NCBI RefSeq assembly: GCF_013839425.1
Contig: NZ_JACDNP010000004.1
Coordinates: forward strand, 62,001 to 126,000
DNA length: 64,000 bases
Origin: Halorhabdus salina
GTDB lineage: Archaea; Halobacteriota; Halobacteria; Halobacteriales; Haloarculaceae
Direction: 5' to 3'
The notes beneath the pieces are model-generated. The model saw only the letters and a program-made list of their open reading frames with translations, was not told where the DNA came from and made no database searches. The position numbers were made by a program, and so were the translations under genes. Within the stretch, counting starts at the first letter, position 1. Every line of letters starts with the position of its first letter. Of the stretch, positions 8,916 to 14,726 are shown one piece after another.

Positions 8916-8975
8916 GGTAGCGCGGTGCCTCAGAAACTGGGGCACGGGATGCACCTCCCGTCCCCCGCGCTGCCA
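8916..8975 (+). ncRNA. Candidate structured RNA (three-way junction) upstream of the integrase
   Basis: The strand folds into an outer 10-bp stem (8916-8925 with 8965-8974, one G-U pair). This encloses a first hairpin (8926-8933 with 8937-8944) and a second hairpin (8945-8949 with 8956-8960, loop TGCACC). The end of the outer stem coincides with the expected start of transcription from the TATA box. The closed 5'/3' ends with a following A imitate a tRNA acceptor, but there is no D arm, anticodon loop or T-loop consensus. It could be a free small RNA or the folded leader of the integrase mRNA, whose start codon is 110 bases downstream. No known family recognised. Confidence 0.45.
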
Positions 8976-9085
8976 GCTATGACAGCACGTGAGACTACCT
9001 GTCCCGAGAAGATTCACTCTTTCGGGACTGCGAGCAGTCGTACCGATCTCAACGACGTCGTCGCTGCTGCCCAGGGGGGCCGCCG

Positions 9086-9856
9086 ATGACGGACCACAGC
9101 CGCGACGACGCCCTCACAGACCGGCAGTTCGAGCGCCTCCTGGAGGGCGCGCGCCAGCTGCCCGAGCCCAGGGACTTCGAGGCACGGTTTGTCGTTCTGG
9201 TCGCCGGCCGCCTCGGGCTCCGTGGTGGGGAGATCGCGCATCTCTCCGCAGACTGGATCGACGAGGACCAGCGCGTCATCTCGATTCCGGAGCACGATCC
9301 CTGTACGAAGGGCAAGGACGGCGGCGTTTGCGGTTACTGCCGCGAGCGCGCTGCCGAACACGTCGACGCCTACAACCTCTCGCTGGACGAGGCGACCGAG
9401 CTCGTCGACGAAGAGATGGGAGACGTGGATCTCCCAGACCAGAAGATCGAGGAACTCGCTCGGGAGAGGATGGACGAGCACAACATCAGCCTCGAGGACG
9501 CCCTCGCGGAGCGCTGGGAGCCGAAGACGTCGAACGGCGCGCGGACGATCCCGTTCGATCTCACAGCGCGGACGCAGATCGCCGTCGAGCGCTTCGCAGA
9601 GCGCTACGATGTCTTTCCCAAAGCCAGAGTTGCCGTCAACAGGCGCGTCAGTGAGGCGGCGTCAGCGGCCGATCTTGACGCGAGAGTGTACCCGCACGCA
9701 CTCCGGGCGACCGCAGCGAACCAGATGGCGATGAACGACGTCTCCGCGCACTCGCTGCTGGCGTTGATGGGCTGGAGCGATATCGAGACCGCGAGAGCGT
9801 ATATCAAAGCGAGCGAAGAGAACGCTGCACGGGAAATCCGGTCGAAATTTCGGTAA
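9086..9856 (+). CDS. int: Tyrosine recombinase/integrase, compact haloarchaeal type
   Basis: A protein of 256 residues with the tyrosine-recombinase catalytic set: Arg in LGLRGGE (about 45), Lys in EPKTSNGA (about 147), HxxR in YPHALRAT (about 203-206) and the nucleophile in RAYIKAS (about 238). A separate N-terminal core-binding domain is absent, so the protein is essentially a catalytic domain, as in the SNJ2-type integrases of haloarchaeal viruses. Between the first Arg and the Lys is a cysteine-containing segment (DPCTKG..GVCGYC) that may bind zinc. It probably integrates and excises the element at the tRNA-Ala gene, although it lies about 8 kb from that gene. The ATG follows the structured region. 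Confidence 0.9.
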   Translation: MTDHSRDDALTDRQFERLLEGARQLPEPRDFEARFVVLVAGRLGLRGGEIAHLSADWIDEDQRVISIPEHDPCTKGKDGGVCGYCRERAAEHVDAYNLSLDEATELVDEEMGDVDLPDQKIEELARERMDEHNISLEDALAERWEPKTSNGARTIPFDLTARTQIAVERFAERYDVFPKARVAVNRRVSEAASAADLDARVYPHALRATAANQMAMNDVSAHSLLALMGWSDIETARAYIKASEENAAREIRSKFR

Positions 9857-9982
9857 CTCAAGCCCGGCCACCGTATGAGGTGGTATTTCAGCGGTCGCGT
9901 TCCGCGCCGGTAAATTAACCACTCGCCGGATTATATCGAAGATATGCATCGAACGATAGAATCTCCAAAGGTGGTCGTCTGA

Positions 9983-10384
9983 ATGAGTGATATTGTTGAC
10001 TCGCTTCCTGAAAAGATGCTCCCGTATGAAACGGTAAACGATCTTGAAGAATCTGACAATATTGTCCAGTCTGTTCCGGTACGGGGGCTATACACCAATA
10101 ATAGCGCTAAGGAGATTGATGCCGTGGTTTTTCAGATACTTCTGAATATCCCGGGACGTGGCTTAGTTGGCTTACATATTGACCCATATGAAGATAATTC
10201 GTCATGGAAGGTCGTATTTGATTCCCAGAACGTAGACGACGCTGAGGATTCAGAGGAACTCTACGTGATGGCGCACTCTCAGTTATTGGAGATCTCTCCT
10301 GAGTTAGAAGGGAAGAGCTTCTTTGAGCATACGCCCGAGTTTAAGGATATCGGCCTGATGGATTATCCTGATCGTGATGAGTGA
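9983..10384 (+). CDS. Unrecognised AT-rich gene after the integrase
   Basis: A protein of 133 residues, acidic, without membrane helices. The DNA has visibly lower GC than the operons on either side, which suggests a different origin. A TATA-like GATTATATC at about 9931 lies about 50 bp upstream of the start. The stop is adjacent to the stop of the convergent small winged-helix gene. Two small genes accompany the integrase in SNJ2-type elements, so an accessory role in integration or regulation is possible, but there is no motif to show it. Confidence 0.65.
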   Translation: MSDIVDSLPEKMLPYETVNDLEESDNIVQSVPVRGLYTNNSAKEIDAVVFQILLNIPGRGLVGLHIDPYEDNSSWKVVFDSQNVDDAEDSEELYVMAHSQLLEISPELEGKSFFEHTPEFKDIGLMDYPDRDE

Positions 10385-10606
10385 TTAGTCGAACGCAGGA
10401 CCGGCGAGATACCGCACTGTTCCGTCGTTCTTGCGATCTTTTTGGAGAAATGGAGTGTCGGCCATTACTGTAAGTGTCTCGCGAGCGGTTCGCTCTCCGA
10501 CATCGCACGTTTTTAGGATTTGATCGAGCGTCACGGCCTTCTCTCCCATTGCTGTCTTCGTGAGAGCTGTAATCCAGACTTGGTCGCGCTTTCGTCGCTG
10601 GGCCAT
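10385..10606 (-). CDS. Small winged-helix regulator (probable element repressor)
   Basis: A protein of 73 residues starting at the ATG complement 10604-10606 (MAQRRKRDQ). A longer frame would start inside the operator and was rejected. It carries a helix-turn-helix signature: a conditional opening helix, then VTLDQILKTCDVGERTARETL, which is the turn and recognition helix, then a wing ending near LAGPAFD. The gene is convergent with the AT-rich gene and is preceded by a near-perfect 12-bp inverted repeat. The arrangement suggests an autoregulated repressor controlling the neighbouring intergenic region. Confidence 0.65.
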   Translation of the reverse strand: MAQRRKRDQVWITALTKTAMGEKAVTLDQILKTCDVGERTARETLTVMADTPFLQKDRKNDGTVRYLAGPAFD

Positions 10607-10610
10607 GACT

Positions 10611-10641
10611 GCAATTATTTGCTGGAGATGCAAATAACTGC
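10611..10641. promoter_or_regulatory. Inverted-repeat operator in front of the small regulator
   Basis: TTATTTGC (10615-10622) and GCAAATAA (10630-10637) are perfect inverted repeats with a 7-bp spacer. The symmetry extends to GCA/TGC at the edges with one mismatch, giving 12-bp arms. It ends four bases from the regulator's start codon, ideal for autorepression. Confidence 0.6.
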
Positions 10642-10648
10642 CGGCCAA

Positions 10649-10874
10649 TCAATGCGGCGGTGTGTATTTTAGCGCGCCCCCCGGGCGCGTACCCTTCGGT
10701 ACACGTCTAAGGGGGTGCGTCCCGGTTGCCGGGAAGTGACAACTGGCAGAGACAGTGATCGATGGTGAGTGCGCGCCGATCACGGCGGAGGCCCACCCCG
10801 GAGGCGGGCTCGCACGCGAAGCTACTTATAAAGAACAACAGCAAAAAGTAGTGTTGCCACTGGCCTGTCGTGCG
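10649..10874. other. Hairpin-rich intergenic region with TATA box (candidate ncRNA or origin)
   Basis: No gene is seen in this 226-bp gap. It contains a dense series of potential hairpins: GCGCCC/GGGCGC near 10675, GTACC/GGTAC near 10690-10704, CCCGG/CCGGG near 10723-10736, a 7-bp GTGATCG/CGATCAC pair around 10756-10785, and GCCC/GGGC near 10792. A TATA sequence (CTTATAAAG, 10825-10833) is flanked by CTACTT/AAGTAG. On the minus strand this TATA would start a transcript near 10803 that crosses all hairpins. The gap lies between a repressor gene and the putative replication gene, so an origin is an alternative. Confidence 0.4.
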
Positions 10875-12515
10875 TCAGCGGAGGGTCCGGACCTCTTTAT
10901 CGAGACGGTCTCCGTCGGCTAACTCCGCGACGATCCTGGCGTCGCCGATCTCCTGGACGTCGTAGCCATCCTGATGCCAGGCCTGGAGCAACTCGTCGAC
11001 GACGGCCTCGACACGCGGTCGAGACGACCTCTTGAACCAGGAGAGAACCGTGTCGATGCGAACGACGGGTTTCCCGTCGCCGTCGTCAGGACGTTCGAAC
11101 TCAGCACCGTACTTCGCGAGGAACTTATCGAACGCACTCGAGGCGCTCCCTCGAATCTCTCGCTGCACGAGATTCGATGCTCGCTTGGCACCACTCTCGA
11201 CGACGTCGGAGATCTCGTCAGCGATCGCGCGGACCTCCTCGGCGATCTTCTGGCTCATAAACTCGACGTGGCCGTTCTGCACTTCGACAGCGTCACCCAG
11301 GCGCTCGATAGCCCGGTAAATCGTCGAGACACCGTACTCAGTCTCGTCCGCCAGTTCCCGAACGTGCTGACCGCCATCCGTCGCAAGCGTCTGGAGGACT
11401 TCGACGTCGGACCGGGTGCGCTCACTCAGATCGCGCAGTGTCCGCAGGAGTAGCGTCTCCTGTTCGGCCTCGAGGGCGGGCGCGGGATCCTCGTAAATCG
11501 GCACGTTTTCGTCGCGCTCGGCACCAGCAGCGAAATAATCGTCGCTGATGAACGTCGTGCCGCCGGCCTCGATCGGGACACCAGCCCAAGACAGCACGTT
11601 CAGCAGCGCCTCGTCGAGCTCGTCGACGAGTTCGTGGCGATCTTCCCACCGGATGCTGTTATCGTTGTTCAGTGTGGTCCGGTAGAGCGCGCCGAACTTG
11701 TGGTGGTAGAGGGCATCGTCCTCGTCGAAGGCGTCGGGGTTCTCCGGAAGATACCCTTTGATCTGCTTTCCGTACTTGTGCGTCGGGACCATGTCGTTCG
11801 CGCCGGCCTGGTTGTACCGAAACTGGTGGATGTATCCCATCTCCTCGGTGTTATCGAAGTCGTACGTACCGTGAACGCCTTCGACACCGCTCATGTGGAT
11901 GGCGAGCTTGTGAAACTGCCCGCCTGACTGCAAGACCTTCTTCGCCATGTTGCGATGGATCCGGACGTAGCGCTCAAGTTCGTTGATGTGGCCTCCCACC
12001 GGACGACTGAAATAGCCGTGGTAGAGATCCTGGTCCTCCGCCTGAAACAGCTCTTGGAGAAAACGCGGGAAGAGATCGCGGATCTCGTACAGCTGCATCC
12101 CCGATACCTGGAACTGGACTGAGACACCCTCGTCGGCGACGTGCTGAAACGTCGTGGGGATGCTGTCGCCATCGACGGTCTGGAGATCGGGATATCGCGG
12201 TCGGATCTGATACGAGCCACCGCGGGTGTGCCCCTGGCCGTGAACTGTAATATCGAACTCATAGAGGCCCTCGTCGGTGTCGATCGGATCGTCAGGACGA
12301 GGCGCGATGCTCCCACGGTGATAGTTGAGACGAATGTCCCAGAGCTCACCGTTAATCTCGACGTCGTCGAGTTCGAGATAGCCATCAACATCGGTCAAGA
12401 ACCGCGTGAGAGCCCAGTACGGATCGAGCCCCTCCCAGTCAGTGGTGTTGGGTTCGATCGGCGAGTAGTAAAGAAACCCTTTGGCCTCGTGAACGTCCGG
12501 GAGAACATGGCTCAC
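10875..12515 (-). CDS. Large winged-helix protein, possible replication initiator of the element
   Basis: A protein of 546 residues that starts at a GTG overlapping the previous stop (GTGA). Residues 1-330 form an unrecognised alpha/beta region with many aromatic and His residues (for example HNMAKKVL-type helices and GYIHQFRYNQAGANDM). Residues about 370-440 are a clear winged helix (ATDGGQHVRELADETEYGVSTIYRAIERL is the core region; recognition helix VSTIYRAIERL). The C-terminus (about 450-546) is another alpha/beta domain. Similar large haloarchaeal winged-helix proteins occur in plasmids and proviruses; I recall a DUF-only family. Its size, DNA-binding domain and position beside a hairpin-rich gap make replication initiation plausible, but there is no HUH or Mcm signature. 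Confidence 0.6.
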   Translation of the reverse strand: MSHVLPDVHEAKGFLYYSPIEPNTTDWEGLDPYWALTRFLTDVDGYLELDDVEINGELWDIRLNYHRGSIAPRPDDPIDTDEGLYEFDITVHGQGHTRGGSYQIRPRYPDLQTVDGDSIPTTFQHVADEGVSVQFQVSGMQLYEIRDLFPRFLQELFQAEDQDLYHGYFSRPVGGHINELERYVRIHRNMAKKVLQSGGQFHKLAIHMSGVEGVHGTYDFDNTEEMGYIHQFRYNQAGANDMVPTHKYGKQIKGYLPENPDAFDEDDALYHHKFGALYRTTLNNDNSIRWEDRHELVDELDEALLNVLSWAGVPIEAGGTTFISDDYFAAGAERDENVPIYEDPAPALEAEQETLLLRTLRDLSERTRSDVEVLQTLATDGGQHVRELADETEYGVSTIYRAIERLGDAVEVQNGHVEFMSQKIAEEVRAIADEISDVVESGAKRASNLVQREIRGSASSAFDKFLAKYGAEFERPDDGDGKPVVRIDTVLSWFKRSSRPRVEAVVDELLQAWHQDGYDVQEIGDARIVAELADGDRLDKEVRTLR

Positions 12516-13021
12516 CGCTCCTCACCCCCGTCGGTCACGGCCTGCTTGTTCTGCAGCCGCTCCATCGCGGTCAGCTGCTGGTCGTCGTCCTCCTGGTCGT
12601 CGCCGTCGTCCTCGTGATACCACTCCGGTGGCAGCCGGGGACCAGCGTGCATCCGATCGGGACGCTCGCCGATCTCTTGCAGCTCCGCGCGTCGCTGGTT
12701 CAGCAGCGCGATGACACTCTCACGAGGCCCGCGATCGAGCCGCTGGGTCTCGACCTCGATCCAGGCGTCGATGACGTCGAGGTGATCGATCCCATTGATG
12801 ACGGCCTTCACGAGCGCCGCGCCAGTCGAGCAGTGCTGATCGGGAACGAGACGGCAGTCGACGACCGAGCCGGAACTGTCGCGATCGATGTCCAGACGGT
12901 AGTGCTCCGACTCGGCGAGGTCTCGGTCGAGAAACCGGGCTGGATCGTGGCCGATCTCCTCGGCGATGTCGGGGCACTCGACGCGATCTCGGGAAGACGA
13001 TGGCGAGTGCTTACTCGGCAT
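12512..13021 (-). CDS. Unrecognised acidic protein
   Basis: A protein of 169 residues, starting at the ATG complement 13019-13021 and overlapping its upstream gene by 11 bases. The N-terminal half mentions a CPD..HDPARF segment and alternating beta strands (HYRLDIDRDSSGSVVDC); the middle forms helices (WIEVETQRLDRGPRESVIAL). The C-terminus is a long run of Asp, Glu and Gln and ends with a basic patch. No membrane segment. The GTGA overlap with the winged-helix gene downstream implies coupled translation. Function unknown. Confidence 0.65.
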   Translation of the reverse strand: MPSKHSPSSSRDRVECPDIAEEIGHDPARFLDRDLAESEHYRLDIDRDSSGSVVDCRLVPDQHCSTGAALVKAVINGIDHLDVIDAWIEVETQRLDRGPRESVIALLNQRRAELQEIGERPDRMHAGPRLPPEWYHEDDGDDQEDDDQQLTAMERLQNKQAVTDGGEER

Positions 13022-13475
13022 CGTCCACCTCCGCCTGGTCGAACACTCTCGTCCAGGCCAGCTGGGCGTAGTCGGCCCGTCCGTCGGGCTCGACCCAACC
13101 GGCGATCGCCTCGCCGACGACCGTCGCCGGGACGAACTTCAGCGCCAGGACATCGGCGTCGTGAGGCGTCGTCACGGCGAACAGATAGACGCCGCTCACG
13201 TCGACGAGATGAGCGTGCTGACGCTTCCGGAGGTAGAACCGCCCGTGTGACTGTGCGACCGTCGCGACGACACCACAGGATTTGATCTCGACGGGCGTGC
13301 CACGCTCGACGACTGGTAGGCCGACCGTCGGGACCTCAGCGTGGGGCACGAACACTGTCTCGGTCTCGGCGTCGACGTGTTCCGAGCGGCCTGGCGCTGG
13401 CGCGAGCTCCGGCACGCGCTGAATCACGGTCGCTTCGGCGGCCTCGCCGGCGCGCTTCGAAGCAGCACGACTCAC
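13011..13475 (-). CDS. Putative PD-(D/E)xK nuclease-like protein
   Basis: A protein of 154 residues with a GTG start (GTGA overlap with the upstream gene). In the middle, VVERGTPVEIKSCGVVA has the strand-ExK arrangement typical of restriction-endonuclease-fold nucleases. It is followed by the expected helix/strand pattern (GRFYLRKRQHAHL, then VYLFAV). Many haloarchaeal proteins of this fold act as resolvases, repair nucleases or restriction enzymes. The position in an operon with a DNA methyltransferase is compatible with DNA processing. An upstream catalytic Asp is not evident, so activity is uncertain. Confidence 0.55.
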   Translation of the reverse strand: MSRAASKRAGEAAEATVIQRVPELAPAPGRSEHVDAETETVFVPHAEVPTVGLPVVERGTPVEIKSCGVVATVAQSHGRFYLRKRQHAHLVDVSGVYLFAVTTPHDADVLALKFVPATVVGEAIAGWVEPDGRADYAQLAWTRVFDQAEVDDAE

Positions 13476-13894
13476 CGCTCGTCACCTCCGAGCGGGATCT
13501 CGCCGTCGAGATCCAACTGCTGGATGTCGAAGTTCGGATACTGGTCGTCAGTCGCCCGCAGGATCCCGTACAGCCGAAGACACCAGTGTGGGTGCGAGAG
13601 CCCGGATCGCTCCAGCACGTCGGGGTTGCTGGCCGTGTGCATTGGGAAGATATTGTGGCAGTCCTCGCACAGGCGGCAGGCGAGCAGCAGGCCGTCCTCG
13701 CGACCGTAGTGCAGCAGCACGGGCTCGCCGGTGATCGAGTCACCACAGTCCGGGCAGCGGGGCTGCGCGGGCGTGACCGACTCATCCAGATCCGAATCGA
13801 CAAGCGTCCACGGGCCGGCCTGGGTTTCGAACTCGTAGCGCGTCTCCTCGATCTCGGGTTCGTCGGGATCGACGCCGAACTCGGCGAGACTCAC
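13472..13894 (-). CDS. Zinc-finger protein with two CxxC pairs
   Basis: A protein of 140 residues. I chose the GTG at 13894 because it gives the GTGA overlap seen throughout this operon; the GTG at 13903 is an alternative. Residues about 45-80 contain CPDC and, 26 residues later, CRLCEDCHNIF, forming a zinc-binding unit resembling an HNH-like or ribbon fold (the second pair is followed by His and Asn). If it is an HNH nuclease the catalytic residues would be in CEDCHN. The rest is acidic. Role unknown; DNA or protein binding is likely. Confidence 0.6.
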   Translation of the reverse strand: MSLAEFGVDPDEPEIEETRYEFETQAGPWTLVDSDLDESVTPAQPRCPDCGDSITGEPVLLHYGREDGLLLACRLCEDCHNIFPMHTASNPDVLERSGLSHPHWCLRLYGILRATDDQYPNFDIQQLDLDGEIPLGGDER

Positions 13895-14193
13895 TCCAAC
13901 CACCTCGCTTCCGGCCGGCGGTGGTAGCGCGCACCGTACTCACGCACTTCGATCGTCTCGACAGCGGCCCACTCGTCGGCAAATTTCTCGCTGTCCTCGG
14001 AGCGCGCCTCGTGGATGATGTCCACGCCGACGCCGTCGTGGTACTCGATCACGACCCGGTGTTCAACGGTCTCGTGGCGGTGGCGGTGACCGTGGAACGG
14101 CTTCGTCGACGTCTCGAGAAGGACGTGCCGCGTGTCCGAGTCCCACCGCGTCGCGTCGCTGCTGTCCTGGTCGGCGGAGTACTTCGGCGTCAA
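13891..14193 (-). CDS. Unrecognised small protein with TTG start
   Basis: A protein of 100 residues. The start appears to be TTG at 14193, overlapping the upstream TGA (TTGA); no ATG or GTG fits better. The sequence has a His/Arg-rich stretch (FHGHRHRHETVEHR) followed by strands (VVIEYHDGVGVDIIHEA). It is basic in part, which is unusual for this genome. It sits in the middle of the coupled operon. No function can be assigned. Confidence 0.55.
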   Translation of the reverse strand: MTPKYSADQDSSDATRWDSDTRHVLLETSTKPFHGHRHRHETVEHRVVIEYHDGVGVDIIHEARSEDSEKFADEWAAVETIEVREYGARYHRRPEARWLE

Positions 14194-14726
14194 GCCGACT
14201 CACCTCCGAGACTCCGCACTCGTCGGTAGACAGCCCCGAGCGGCACCAACACGACACACCAGATCGAACGAAGAATATTGATCAGAATCCCAGACACTTC
14301 TTCAATGAGAGACACATCGTCTGGACTGACGCCTCTCTGGTCGAGATACTCTCGAACGCGCTTCGCATCGTCCGACATCGAAAACCGAATGAACAGGTCA
14401 GTCCGCAACTCCTGGACGAGGTTCTTGACTATGCCGGTCGGACCGTACCCATGCTCAGCGTGGCGGAGCTCGTGATCCCGAATTCGCTGGTGGACTGTCG
14501 GCCAGTCTTTCAGCTCTTCGTCCAGGATGACGATATCGTGGGCGGTATCGTAGTGGTTGCAGTCGACGGCTGGCGGCACGTAGGCGACTCGCGTCTCGTC
14601 GCCTTCGCGAAGGCGCTCGGCGAGCTCGTCCCACGTCTCGCCCTCGCCGGCGGGCACGCCGACGTCGTCGAGGCCCTCCAGGACGTCCTCGCGTTCGAGA
14701 GCGCGGGCGTCTTTTGCGTCAGTCAT
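14190..14726 (-). CDS. Membrane-anchored HExxH putative metallopeptidase
   Basis: A protein of 178 residues, starting at ATG complement 14724-14726 (an upstream in-frame GTG/ATG would intrude further into the methyltransferase). Residues about 84-88 read HELRH, the zinc-metalloprotease HExxH motif, followed by AEHGYGP. A helix-rich segment comes next, and a hydrophobic helix near the C-terminus (LINILRSIWCVVLVPLGAVY) followed by RRVR anchors the protein with the active site inside the cell. No family assigned. In this element it might process envelope or regulatory proteins; that is inference. The stop overlaps the next start. Confidence 0.6.
   Translation of the reverse strand: MTDAKDARALEREDVLEGLDDVGVPAGEGETWDELAERLREGDETRVAYVPPAVDCNHYDTAHDIVILDEELKDWPTVHQRIRDHELRHAEHGYGPTGIVKNLVQELRTDLFIRFSMSDDAKRVREYLDQRGVSPDDVSLIEEVSGILINILRSIWCVVLVPLGAVYRRVRSLGGESA

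Larger units (their letters stand above)
8680..9085. other. 406-bp regulatory region before the integrase
   Basis: No gene is visible. From left to right it contains a GC hairpin (GGCCC..GGGCC near 8742), an AT-rich block with repeated and palindromic motifs (8757-8860), a TATA box (8890-8897), a predicted three-way-junction RNA (8916-8975) and a 7-bp inverted repeat GTCCCGA/TCGGGAC (9001-9007 and 9022-9028) close to the integrase start. This layout suits a control and possibly recombination region. Confidence 0.5.

Noticed and set aside
8916-8975. tRNA gene or tRNA remnant (attL copy)
   Set aside because: Ends resemble an acceptor stem, but no D arm, anticodon loop with T33 or T-loop consensus, and it does not match the tRNA-Ala 3' end.
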